From assembly GCA_002794785.1 (NCBI GenBank), contig NBBA01000003.1:434001-498000 (forward strand): a stretch of 64,000 bases of DNA. Direction: 5' to 3'. Origin of the DNA: Coniferiporia sulphurascens. Its lineage: Eukaryota > Basidiomycota > Agaricomycetes > Hymenochaetales > Hymenochaetaceae. Both the position numbers and the translations under genes were made by a program. Below are positions 12,401 through 23,482 of this stretch, in pieces. Under the pieces are notes generated by a model. That model was given only the letters and a program-made list of their open reading frames with translations. It was not told the origin of the DNA and did not search any database. Positions within the stretch are counted from its first letter, which is position 1. Each line of letters opens with the position of its first letter.

Positions 12401-15400
12401 CGACGACCACATTGTACTTTCCGATGCGAAATCCGAAGCATTTCCAAGAATGAAGAGACCATGACGAGCTCGGGATAATGCGACTAAATTGTTAAGGTAA
12501 GCCGAATATACGTTTCCAAAAGACAATAACTGACCATTCGTCCTGTTCTTTGACTAACTCAAGGTGTAAATCGAGCATTCTTGTGTAAAGCTAAAATAAT
12601 TGGAAACGTGCCTTGAGAAAGCCGATCTTGGGAAATGTCCGCCGGACATCAGAACCTTGCTGATAGCACTCTGGACCGTCTCCGGAATTTCTCACGAGAG
12701 ACAAAATTACAATCTGGGATTCGCATGAGCGCAGTATAAGAAAGTTCTAGAGTGACCTACGTCCGCTTCTTCCCCTTGGTAATTATCCACAGATCGAATT
12801 CTGACCTAAAAGGCCAACGGACTCGTTAGTTTCCGCTCTTGACGGAGTTTAGCATTGAGGAAGAAAACTCGCCCTCCGCGTTACTTGTACCCTCTCGACG
12901 CTACTTTCCTCTTGTATCGCAGCATCTCCCTCATGTTGAATGAGAGCCTCTTGGTCACGTTCGTCCAGTACTACCGCCATTTCAGTTTTAAGCGAGTCCC
13001 TAACTTTTGCGAGTTGACCCAGGTAAGCGCAAAGGACGACAACACTTCCTTCAGCTGAATAGCAGCCTTGCCTGTCAAGGAGACGCCGGTTTCAGACCCA
13101 AGGACACGAAAGGATAATGAGTCTTTACCGAAGCAGATATTTGACGAGATCCTTAATCATAGCCACCTAATAATTCAGATGTGAGAAGCCAGGGAGCTTT
13201 ATATGATGCGAATGCTTGCCTCATAGGTATTGTGCTTGGACACAGTGTCATCTCCCCCTCCCTGTTCCTTGTGACCATGTGTAAGGAAAAACACGTCTTT
13301 GGCCATTCCTCGGACATGTGGATATTTTTTGACAATTTCGTGATCGAGTAGTCCGGGATATAGTGTGTTGCTTGAGGTGCGTCTATCAATAAATCATTCA
13401 ACGTGGCGGGGTGAATGCACGAACCGGATCAGGGAGGATACATCCGGGCGCATGCGTCTCTGGACGTCGAGCCGGGACATAGGCAGCCCTGAAGAGGAAA
13501 GCCTCTCCATAAGCGACATATCAAATCTATAAAGATCACCGCCTCTGGGATTGTCCACAGATAGGGCTTGTCATACTGGTCAGCCTTTCGAAAATAATAT
13601 CGTGACCCCTACACACCATAGTTATTAAGGGTTGGCCTAAGTTGGAGTGGATCTCCGATAAGGACAAGATGGTCTATTGAATCGACAAGGCTTGCAAGGA
13701 CATGTGACTCGAGTACTTGACCAGCTTCTTCCACGATCATTACCCGTGGACCAAGGCCCTTTCAGAAGCCGTAAATAAACAACTTTGAACATAAAAATAT
13801 CGTCACTAAGTAATCTCACCTTCAACATGGATGTTAATTTCGCGGCACCTAGCCCAAGAACATCAGACAATTCCGGAAAAAGACACAGAACTGAACGGAC
13901 CTGTTGTAGTGCAACCGATCAAGTCACAGTTGCGCATCAGCTGAAGGCGTATCTAAGGCTCGTGATAAAAAATAAGGAGATATTCAGCAAGAGGCAGCCT
14001 TGGAAACATGCCTCTTCGTCTCTGTTGCGTTGTCTATCTCGCATTTCCCCATGCTTAGCGACCAGAGCTTCAAAGCGATCTCTATGCGTCCGGTAAGAAT
14101 ATTCTCGGTATTCTTTAACCCAGTGAGCATTAACACGGGTCCTCTCAGTCGTCGAGAAGCTCCAGACATTAAAACATTGGTCCAGAAGAACATCTAACGC
14201 CCGATCGGTCATGGGCACCTCAGGGACTTCGGATTCGCCCCACGAGTCGAAATCCGCGACGTCCCCTATACCGGAAACGCTCAACAAACGGACTGGGGTT
14301 TTCCCCTTCGATTCGGAGCTAGAAGTACTTGCACTTCCCGATTTGGTGGACTGTGTGTCGCCGTCGTCGTTTTCCACACCTTGATCGAAGTGCTGCAAAG
14401 TCTCAAAGCGGTTACGGCGGTCTTTTTTGTGAGCCGTCTTGCTCATAGCTTTCGGTTGTTCTCGACGTTTGTGCAGAAAACTTAAATCCTCGCCGGACCT
14501 CCAAAACGAATAAAGCGAGTTATCCACTACCTTTCCTTTCCCCTTATTTCCAGCTTCTTTCCAAGAGCTGTCGCCGTCCTCGTCTTGGGAGTGTTGCATG
14601 GAATGTAATTGGTGGATCCAGGGTGGTGCCATGTTAAGGTGCAAGACATGATCCGGATAATGGATCGAAAGATGTTCGTTGATCAAGTCCCGAGATGCGA
14701 CGTCAGAACCGATCACACTCCTCAGGAGCTTCATTATCTCTTCTTCCACTTCCTTCATCATCCTGTACTCGGACTTTAAACTGCGGCTGAGAGTAGTTCG
14801 GCCAGATGTTCTCTCGAGTTCCTCGATAGAATACTTCTTGATTGTCTCGTCCGATGACCGCCCACCCAATCGGACCACTTTGGTCGTTATCCTTGACCCA
14901 ATGACAGATGTGAGCATATGGTCCAGCGCGTGATTTGTGAAGGCAATCAACAGGATAGGCTTGACCCCGCTTTCGACAAGGCTTCTAATGAGCTCAACAC
15001 CGATATATGTCTAGGCAATTCCGTCAGTTATTTGTGCAAGGTGAAATATGTTATCGACTAACCTTTCCTGTTCCAGGAGGACTGGAAAATAAAGGATTGA
15101 ACGACATGAATTAAGTCCTTTGTAGTAGGAATAGTAGTAACTCACCCCTGGATTAGTGCTATCTCCCTGCTTAGCGCATCGACGATTGCATGAGCTTGGC
15201 TAGAATCAAGACGGCTTTTCTCAGCAAGCTCCTTGCGTACGGCCGCGACAGACCCAGTATTTGTGGGCTGAAAATTAAGCTCATCGCGTCCCTCTTCGCC
15301 TTCCTTCCGCAAGAGGCCACCCAACTTGAAAGCAAAGCCTGGTACTCGTGAATACGCCGGGGGGTATATCTGGACATTTGATAGTGAAGCGGAGGAGGGA

Positions 15401-17838
15401 TGGGGCAGGTATCTCCTAAAAGGAATTGTCTCTGGCTCCCTCTTTAGTGAGTCCAGGAAAGGACGAATGGCCTCAAACATCACTGCGGATTCTACGAGCA
15501 GTCTCTCTTCGTGAGTTTTGTCATTGCTGCGGAGCTTCTCTAAGACTTTAAAATTGACCGACGAATCAAAGAACCGGACTCTGAAGAGCAACTTTTCTTT
15601 GTCCTTCTTCGCTGCCTCCGCAAGTTTCTCGTTTGAACTAGCGATAACTGCGAGATGGACCTCCACCTGCTCGCGTTGTCGTGACATTAAGGCAACTAGT
15701 CCACCTTGCATAAGACGCTTCCCACCGCTATTAGACCAATAAGCCTCCCTTTCGCTTGCCTTTTTGGCTCGTGCACTTCCAGGTGGTGTGTCCAGACGAA
15801 GTCCTACGACCAATCCGCGTCGAGAGTCCATCTCCAACTCCGAGAACTCTACATTTGTGTAAACATTGAACATGACTGAGTCCTGGCGGTCTTTATAGTT
15901 GTAGCGACCGCCTTTGTTTTTCTTTATCTCCCCAAGTTGTGTCTTCTGGGAAGAAGGCGCTGTCAAGTCCTGCAGCATTGCCTGCACGGATATCCTTAGC
16001 GGAGCACTACGCCGACCGGCGTGTTAGAAACGTTTCATAAATTATCAGACATGGATCACCTACAGTAATTCTTCCCTTAGTAATCGGAACTGTATATCAA
16101 ACAGCCGATCCATGCTGTCGGATGGGAGAGGATGAGGAGCATTGGGAATATTGACGGGAAGAAAGGGTGGTAGCTCGCAAGTCAGTTCATCATCGGTGGG
16201 GGCTACCTGTATGGAACTGATAGCGACAAAATCATTACTGTGTCGTGGTCCATCCGTGCGCTCTTCTCCCGGCCCTTCGTAACAGTTTCCGAGAACGTTG
16301 ATAAGATGGTAATCATCGTTTTTGAGGGCCATAGAACCAACACTAGAAAGTCTTCGTGTAGCAGAGCGGTTGTGCGTTGCCTGCTCCCGCTCAACGATAC
16401 TAACGATACGCTGAGTACGATCCCTGAGATGCTGTGTGATAAACTTTCTGGCATCCATTTCTGTTGTTGATATCAAAACGTCTTTGAACATGGGACTCGG
16501 CGAGCAGACGTCATCGGCCCACGTCTTCACCCAGTGTCCGACTTTCATGACAAATTCTCCTAGAACCTTGTGTGCGGCTGACGCGCCCTTAAATCGAGAT
16601 AAGTATCTTGATGGGAAAGGGTGTCAGTATATTGCTTCCACAGATGGACAAAGACTTGCTCGTAAAGGACTTGCACCAGAGCACCCATCACGTCCATGCC
16701 GGAAATTGAACCAATAGAGTCTCCAAAGGATCGTGCTGCTATGAGGCCATCCATACAGCTTTGCACGTTTGCAACGACATGCTCAAGATTGTTGTCGAGT
16801 AAAGCATAGAGGGCACTAATTAATACCAGTAATCATTAATAACGAATCAAGGGCGGGGGTGGGGGTGGTTAATAGATGATATTTACTTCACATGATGACC
16901 CAATGTGCTTTTAACCACGAATTTGGATGATAAGTACTTGCGTTCGTGCGGGCCATAAGTACAGAACTCCAAGCAAGGATCGATAATGGGGCGTACCTGA
17001 AAGATGGGCATATAACCACGCTGGAAGGAAAGTACCTTGGGGTCATACCCAGCATGGGCGGACACACTGTGATATTCCAGAATACTAGTTAAGCGCAAAC
17101 ACCCATTTATCTGCAACATAGAGTAAGAAACCCGGGATGGGCTGCGAAGAAAGAGACAGACCGAAGACATTGCACTCAGGAGAAGCTAGAAGAGATTATT
17201 AACGTCTATTGACTTCCAGAATGCAGGAAGACCTACGAGACCATCTTCTTCAGACTAGCGGAGGACCGGATAACATCAATTATTTTCAACATAATAAAAT
17301 AAACACGACGTACCCATGTACTGTTCGTAGATGTTGCATTCAACAGCAGTCCAACGAAAGCATGCATCTGCGCAGGAGTCCTGAACTGGTAATCATCCCT
17401 TAAAAACCTACGCAAATGGTCCTGGGTTTGCTGTGGATCGAGCTTTGCGGGAGACGATCGGAACACATCTGCACCCGAACCCGAGATCTTCGAAAGTCCA
17501 GTCGCCGTAAGAAAGGGCGCGGTGGTTTCCAACCCTTGACTCCCAGCAGAAGCGGAAGTGTTTCCAGACACCCGGTTGTTGGCTCGAGGTGCTTGGGGTG
17601 ATAATTCGTGCTTGAAAGTACAGCTAAAACCCCGGTTGCATGAACCTTGCGACCAATAAAAATTACACATTCCCGGAGGAGCTCTAGGGATATTCTGCGT
17701 AGGTTGTCGTGTATTTCCTGGGGACGGACCTTTCTCTCGTCGTCCCCCCGTGGGATCGACATGTTCATAATGGCAGCGATTACCTTGCCGACACCCACCA
17801 GGCTTTGAGTAGAAACTGCAGGGTTTCTTTTGAGACAT
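9428..17838 (-). CDS. ZNFX1/Hrr1-type NFX1 zinc-finger RNA helicase with CCCH and RZ fingers
   Basis: Very large, heavily split gene (over 20 exons) of the Upf1-like SF1 helicase family that includes human ZNFX1 and fission-yeast Hrr1, a partner of the RNA-directed RNA polymerase complex in RNAi-mediated heterochromatin. From the N-terminus: two CCCH fingers (C-x8-C-x5-C-x3-H, CSFYSKPGGCRQGNRCHYEH and CNFYWSQGSCNRGFSCTFKH, 17820-17600); an ARM-like region; the helicase core with Walker A GPPGTGK (15063-15081), AFTNHALDHML, the DEAG-like EEAGQVLESH (about 13.7 kb), GDPLQLRPT, QRRMRP, VDNYQGEEAD, NRTNVALSRARHG (12.5 kb); then NF-X1-type Cys/His fingers (12.2-11.2 kb); a ~500-residue helical region; and a C-terminal RZ finger (about 9690-9430: YTCPNGHAF, GECGGAMETARCPECSE, IGGTSH). 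The stop is TAA 9428-9430 and the start ATG 17836-17838, six residues before the first CCCH cysteine. Catalytic motifs look intact. Several introns need GC donors, listed separately. Confidence 0.9.
12554..12611 (-). other. GC-AG intron in the ZNFX1-like gene (before the NRTNVALSRAR motif)
   Basis: On the minus strand the exon ends in CTCAAG and the intron starts gcacgt; it ends gttag before TCAAAGAACAGG. Splicing here gives IGFLKSKNRTNVALSRARHG, the canonical order of helicase motifs V-VI in this family. The nearest GT, three bases inside, shifts the frame and soon meets a stop. Confidence 0.8.
13167..13219 (-). other. GC-AG intron in the ZNFX1-like gene (after SKHNTYE)
   Basis: The donor reads TATGAG|gcaagc, matching the consensus AG|GCAAG of GC-AG introns; the acceptor is ttattag before GTGGCTATG. 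Joining gives SKHNTYEVAMIKDLVKYLLR, as expected between helicase motifs. Reading through meets TAA within nine codons. An upstream GT could only be used by dropping eight conserved-looking residues. Confidence 0.78.
13953..14011 (-). other. GC-AG intron in the ZNFX1-like gene (before the DLIGCTTTGAAK motif)
   Basis: The donor reads GACGAAGAG|gcatgt and the acceptor ccttag before ATACGCC. Only this junction keeps the frame into IRLQLMRNCDLIGCTTTGAAK. The GT four bases later gives a frame with a stop about ten codons on. Confidence 0.78.
15063..15081 (-). other. 19-base micro-exon carrying the helicase Walker A loop
   Basis: The exon TCCTCCTGGAACAGGAAAG lies between two ordinary GT-AG introns. 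With one split codon it supplies PPGTGK of the motif IQGPPGTGKTYIG. Skipping it would shift the frame and remove the ATP-binding loop. Confidence 0.85.
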
Positions 17839-18918
17839 TGGGGAAGTTAACGAAGCGTTTGTCGGCGATATACTTAAGACGTAGTTGAACAGGGTGAAGG
17901 GGGAACCGAAGAGCTAGACGAGGACCCTTGTTATGGCTTGTTCGAAACCCCGGCATATATCGCCAGTCCAAGGAAGACAGGAACTTCTGAGAATGAAATG
18001 CACAAGGCCGGCACGCTGCGCATCACGAGATAATAGTATCGCAGCAGGGCAGGGGTTCTTGATTATGGCGATGTCTAAGGTTTGCAGCAAGAAGAACATA
18101 TACCCGAGGCGAGGACGATAGAGCGCCACAGCCATCTCGGGGAGGCGATGATACTAGTATCACATAGATTCAGCAATAGCGTCAAGATATGCTTTAGCCA
18201 AGGATAACTGCTGGATAAACACGATGGCATAGTTCGCCGGGCCTGGGCCTCCCAAATAGGGAGATACGGCATCAGCACTGGTGTGCAAAGAAGATAGTTA
18301 TTGGGAATATGGGGTCGCATCAGCGTGAACAGAACGAATAGCACCGCTGAGCCGTCATTCTGAGTCCTTCGTTGTCACAAACTTGGTTCAGTCCGGCGAT
18401 GTTCGAATCTGGCACCCCCAAAATACACCACTGCCCGGCGGGCAATCGTCCAGAAATGCTGTGAAGGACAACGTCAGTACTTACGAAGTGCATAATATTA
18501 CCAATTGTGCTGGACTGCACCTGCAAAGTAAGAATATGTAGTTTGCGCGTATCACCGCACCACTAGTATTGAGTTTGCCATCACCAGCACTGTACTGCCC
18601 GCCAGCGGTGTCCGAACAGTCGCTGCCGTCATGCCTGGAGACCCCGGACTACGTGTGCAGCAGCAGCACTCTCAGTACCTGACCAATAATACAATATTAA
18701 TGTCAACGCATTAAGGGCCAAGGTCAGACCTGGCCCACATGAGGTACTTCAAACCTATGCTGATTTTCTCAAAATCCGACGGCTCGAAATAAAAGGGAGA
18801 GGATCGTCGCGTAGTATTCATTTTTTGTCAGTCACATCCGCACGTGAATTGCCCGCGTCGGTAGCAGCAGTACTAGTGTGCGCCGAGCGGCCCTGTGGAT
18901 TTACTTGTCCTCTTTACT
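17839..18918. other. Intergenic region between ZNFX1-like and ETF alpha genes
   Basis: Shared upstream region of two divergent genes, about 1.1 kb. Minus-strand stretches at about 18290-17920 have amino-acid composition that looks partly coding (for example YLGGPGPANYAIVFIQQLS), but frames are broken by stops and no start, stop and splice model could be closed. It also holds a 14-base palindrome at 18149-18162. No tRNA was found. Confidence 0.4.
18149..18162. repeat. 14-base perfect palindrome TGATACTAGTATCA
   Basis: The sequence equals its own reverse complement. It lies in the divergent intergenic region, about 310 bases upstream of the ZNFX1-like start and 760 upstream of the ETF alpha start. 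It could be a dimeric regulator site; no second full copy was noticed in the window. Confidence 0.4.
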
Positions 18919-20095
18919 ATGCTGCGTTCACAGCCATTCTTAAGGACGACACAGACGGTGTTTTTCACTCGTAGATACGCATCCACAACTTCTCCCCATG
19001 CTTTAGTTTTCATTGAGCACAGAGAGGGTACCATTGACTCGGGATCCCTTTCGGCTCTGACGGCCGCAGAGCAACTTGGGGGAAAAGTCACCGGTCTCAT
19101 TGTCGGTGCGTCTGATGAGGTTCAGCAAGCAGTCGAGAAGGCAAAGAAGTAGGTCTCATTGCTCATTTCTTCGGATCGAGGTCTGTGGAATAAAGGTGAC
19201 TTGTACCAGGTTGAAAGGGCTCTCGAGGCTTCTCCATGCGAGTTCCGTGCTCTATGCGCCACTACTCCCGGAGACGGTCTCCCCGCTCCTCAAGAAGATT
19301 ATCGCGGAAGGCCCGCCCTTTACACACGTGGTCTCTGCGCACTCTTCGTTTGCCAAATCTACCCTCCCACGCGTGGCAGGCATGCTTGACGCGACGGCCG
19401 TGTCCGATATTACCTCTGTGCAGCACGACAGTACCGAAGGTGGTACGACGTTCACCCGGCCCATCTACGCGGGAAATGCCATTGCGACCGTCAGAGCGCC
19501 CTCGTCCGCCTTACCCACATTCTTCACCGTTCGTGCGACTGCATTTGACCCGGCACCGTCCGCAGACGCTTCCGTCGAGGTGGAGGCCGTAGAGCCCGTC
19601 GAAGTCGTTAACCTTAGGGTAGAGCACATCCGTACGGAGCTTACCAAGTCTGACCGCCCGGAGCTCGGCGCTGCGACCCGCGTCGTTTCCGGCGGGCGTG
19701 CCCTGAAAAATGCGGAAACGTTCAACGCAACACTCGAGCCTCTCGCGGACGCGCTGGGCGCAGCAATTGGCGCGTCTCGCGCTGCTGTTGATGCCGGGTA
19801 TGCGGACAACTCGCTTCAAGTTGGCCAGACCGGCAAAGTCGTCGCGCCAGAGCTGTACATCGCCCTTGGGATTTCCGGTGCAATCCAACATCTGGCTGGC
19901 ATGAAAGACTCAAAATTGATTGTCGCTATAAACAAGGTATGATCATTATCGACCTCACTTTCTTATCCACTCCCACTCATTTTGCTTGTCTTTTTTTAGG
20001 ACCCAGATGCACCCATTTTTCAGGTTGCCGACGTAGGACTTGTGGCGGACCTCTTTGAGGCAGTACCGGAGCTCGTCGAGAAGTTGAAGCAGTAA
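18919..20095 (+). CDS. Electron transfer flavoprotein alpha subunit, mitochondrial
   Basis: ETF alpha, with the beta subunit, binds FAD and passes electrons from acyl-CoA and other matrix dehydrogenases to ETF-ubiquinone oxidoreductase. Three exons (18919-19148, 19210-19936, 20000-20095) give 350 residues, the usual size. The first ~30 residues ([22 protein letters not shown]) form an Arg-rich, acid-free presequence for the matrix. The N-terminal domain has [17 protein letters not shown] and [10 protein letters not shown]; the FAD domain includes [65 protein letters not shown] and INKDPDAPIF, all conserved family signatures. The start was set at the ATG opening the presequence; an in-frame ATG eight codons upstream exists but would bury the presequence. 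It converges on pex5, leaving about 700 bases. Confidence 0.95.
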
Positions 20096-20792
20096 TTTTC
20101 TTATTGAATTACCACGACTATATACTATCATTCTCGGTCAGAGCATGCACGAAAGCACGCCAACTCACCATCCCCTAATGACCATAATACGTTCCTGGGT
20201 CTATATGCTAGTGTTACTGCATGGTTACAGCACGCTAGTTCGGATTTCCGCTTTCCTTGTGCGAATTCCTTGAGCGCCGGAAGGCGACGTATGTATCCAG
20301 ACCTGAGAAGCATGACATGTGCTCGTAATGCTATTACAAGCCTTGACAAGTTTATCGTTTAAGATGCACGCTTTTCGGCTTAACAATTTCTCTCTTGCCT
20401 TATTCACTGCGTACCTACAAGTTAAAGATTGCATCTTTTATGCGATACAGCCCCTCAAGCTCTAAGTTTGCCCGGTGTTAGAGGGGTGTCCGAGGTGTAG
20501 ATGACAGATGGTCACATAATATCTAGGAGAAAGAAATGTTGGGATGGATATCATAGCCATCTGGGGTGGCGGTCATCGCACTACGGCTGCTCTACGCTTC
20601 TACTTATGATGGCTGTCTATGCGGCCGTCGCCTTTGGACATCTGCGGGTATCTTTATTTTCTTCAATCAAACAAGAGCAACATGGCACATTGAAAACTTC
20701 GCTTCCACGACACCTTCCATCTAGAATTATGGGGACGCTTGTATCCTCTACTAGCGCAAGTTTACAAGTAAGACATAGAATACATCCTCATA
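20096..20792. other. Intergenic region between convergent ETF alpha and pex5 genes
   Basis: About 700 bases of 3' flanks. Frames inside are short and motif-free, and no repeat or RNA gene was recognised. Confidence 0.5.
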
Positions 20793-23160
20793 CTAGAAGT
20801 CGAATCCTTCGGAGCGGAAGGCCCCCATATCTCTTGAAGACTGGGCTTTGTGAGCTAGGTCATCCCGGCCCTATCATATGATTGTTCAACACCATTTTTT
20901 GAGCAGGTAGAAGTGGGAGTGCAGTGTACGTACCATAGAAATGAACGCCCGACGGAGTGTGTCCCAGAGCTGCTCGCTCTTGTCCCCCGATGACGTCGTT
21001 TCTTGCAGAGAAAGTGCGCTTAAGAAATGTTCGGCAGCTTCTTTGTTCGCGCCAATGTTTAGGCCTTGATCCGTCTCGTCAGGCGGGATAGGGAAATTAG
21101 GTGAAAATAGGACTACGCACAGGCAACGCCAACATTGTAAATCGCTCTCGTATACGTCGGGCGCATTTGGAGGGCCTCCCTGTACGCACCGAGGGCCTCT
21201 TCGGGCTTGTTCCCGTTGCTCAGCGCCGAACCAAGGCGGTTCCACAGTAGGTAATCTTTCGGATGTACCGCGAGAGCAGCGGCGAAACAGTCCTTAGCGC
21301 GATCGAAGTCGCTGTTCGTATAAAAAAGAACGCCAAGTCCCGTCTGAACGTCCGCGTCAACGACTCCAGCTGCATGTTGCGCACGAGCCACATCAAGAAA
21401 TGCCTCTGTAACCCGGTCGCGTGAAGCCCAATGTGATTGTTTGAGTGACGTAGCCGCCTCCACTGGTGGTGTATGTCCCGGAAAGCGCGCAAGGAGCCAG
21501 CGTAGGAGCATAGCATGGGAGCCACGTTCGTAGCTTTCATTGGTAAACGCCATTGCCAGAGACTGTCCGTTCCTTTTTAAGGGCAGGGATGTATAGAAAA
21601 GATATGGGACTTACGAGCATGCCGACGCCTTTCTCTCCAGCCTCTTCTGCTCTCCGCACGCCCTCTGTGAGCGCGCGCATTCCCGCTTCTTCTCGCTCGT
21701 CCATGCACCTTGTCTCTCCCAGAAGTACCCATGCTTCGTAACCGCCTTTGCCGAGGTCTTCTTTTTGAATCGCGGCTTCGAGCAAGAGAGCAGCCTCAGA
21801 TAAGGAGCCATTATTTTCCAAAAGGTTCTTCGCCTGCTCAAGACAAGAGAAAGAGTTAGGCGATGCAAGATGGGTGTTTTCCGTGTCTATAGAATTTAAA
21901 ACAAAATGTCAATCGAGAACAGAACAGAATTGAAACTGGATTACACACCGAAAATATAAGGCTCTAGTTGAGGGATACCTTCATCATCAAACTTCATCCC
22001 TTGTTCGAAAAAACCGCTGGGATCGTATGATCCCATTCCGTTCTCCCAAGCTTCCCGCATGGAGGAATCATAGCCGAGGTCCAAATCGTCCCTTTGAGCT
22101 TGCATAAGCTGATTAAACTCCGCCTCCCACTTCGCCACGTCTTCTTCTGGAGGGGGTAATTCAGACTTCTGCGCCAAGTCCCATATTCTGAATATTTTCC
22201 TTATAAATTTAAGCTTGTAAAGACGATTCGAATTATTGGACGTACGTTTGAAAATCACTGTCCACAGAGGGTTGCTCTGTAGCCGTGACGGTAACATTCT
22301 CGAGAGAGTTCGATATTTCAGAAATGCTATCGTGGACTTCCTCAATTTTTGCAGAAGATGTTTGTGACTGCTCCTCCGATGCATATTGTGCAAATGCAGC
22401 TTCGAATGCCTCGTCACGGGCTTTCCCTTTCCCTTTCCCAAGATCTTGCGCTATACCATACGACTGAGGCATTCCAGAATTATAGACACCCATGCCCATG
22501 CCCATCGTAGGCTGATAGAATGACGAGGAGGGATATACGCTGCGCATGGCTTCACGTTGTACGTTGGTATTTTGCTCATCGAACAGCTGCCACAGACATA
22601 CCTTCCTGTGAAGCCCCATTTTGTGACATATCCACTTGAGTGGCTGGAGAGGGGTGTACCCTCCCCAGGGCACTCCCGAATTCAGTTACCCACGCTAATG
22701 CAGGTACCGGAGCCTGGGGTGTAAATGCGTGCTTCTGCATCTCTCCGCGTAACCAAATATCTTGTGCGCTGAGTTCAGTGCTTAAATGTTGCTGTTGCTG
22801 ACGTACTGGCCCGTCTATTATTTCTCTTCCCTGCGTGAAATCGTATGACATCTGGTTCTGGCCAAGCCGAATAGCATTGGCATGCAAAGCGGGTGAAGAC
22901 ACATCGAAGAATTGTCGGGCCATTGAAAGGTCAGTCTCAGACGCATAGTTTGCCGATGTCGAGGGTAAATGCTGAAGCTATGATGAAGTTGAGCTCAGAC
23001 CCTCGCGAACTGGTTTTGTGCTTACCCTGGAAGACGAAGGCCCAGCTTGAATGCGGTCGCGTTGCACGCTACGTTCGCCGTCGGTATGCTTGAGGACCTG
23101 AGAAAGGGGGTTATTCGGAAGTGCACATTCGCTTCCAGATATAAGGCCCTGTAAAGACAT
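20793..23160 (-). CDS. PEX5: Peroxisomal targeting signal 1 receptor Pex5
   Basis: Pex5 binds PTS1 (SKL-type) cargo with its TPR domain in the cytosol, docks at the Pex13/Pex14 complex, and is recycled after ubiquitination of an N-terminal Cys. Seen here: the N-terminus MSLQGLISGSEC with Cys12 in the conserved place; aromatic pentapeptides for Pex14 binding, such as WVTEF (about 22710-22700); a Gly/Met-rich spacer; then TPR repeats from about 21870 to 20900, including YLLWNRLGSALSNGNKPEEALGAY in the cargo-binding part, RAIYNVGVACA and LWDTLRRAFISM. The last small exon encodes GRDDLAHKAQSS and ends GAFRSEGFDF with TAG 20793-20795. About eight short introns. The start ATG is 23158-23160. It is divergent from the rtt107-like gene. 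Confidence 0.95.
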
Positions 23161-23482
23161 GTTTATGTGGGTGCTTTGGAAGTCGTGAAGAGAGTCGAAT
23201 TAATGGTGGACGACGGCGGTCGGCGTCGGTCTTTAAGAGGGAGGACAAACACATGACTTCCGACGGACTTTCCGCTCTCCGCCCTCCATCACGTGATTAG
23301 ATATGTCTTACGCGATTTAGACTTCAGTCACGTCGCGTTCGTCACAGCTCAGGTTGCTTACCACGCGCGTCCGGAGGTTTGCTAAAGGACTCACGTTTGA
23401 CTACGAGACTCGTGTATCCCGTTACGCACTTCCCACCACGCTATAAATTGTGGATTTAATGTTCTGCTTCTAGTTACCTAGA
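23161..23482. promoter_or_regulatory. Divergent promoter region of pex5 and the rtt107-like gene
   Basis: A 322-base spacer between opposite start codons. It holds a TATA-like element CTATAAATTG at 23441-23450, about 40 bases upstream of the rtt107-like ATG, and an E-box CACGTG within ATCACGTGATTAG near 23290. Function is inferred from position. Confidence 0.5.

Noticed and set aside
12806..12872. Fourth certain GC-AG intron in the ZNFX1-like gene
   Set aside because: A GT donor twelve bases upstream (CAA|gtaacg) gives the same frame with four residues fewer, so the GC donor is not proven.
18390..18420. B-box-like GTTCGAATC suggesting a tRNA
   Set aside because: No A box at the right distance and no cloverleaf arms could be drawn on either strand; the same holds for GTTCGAAACC near 17940.
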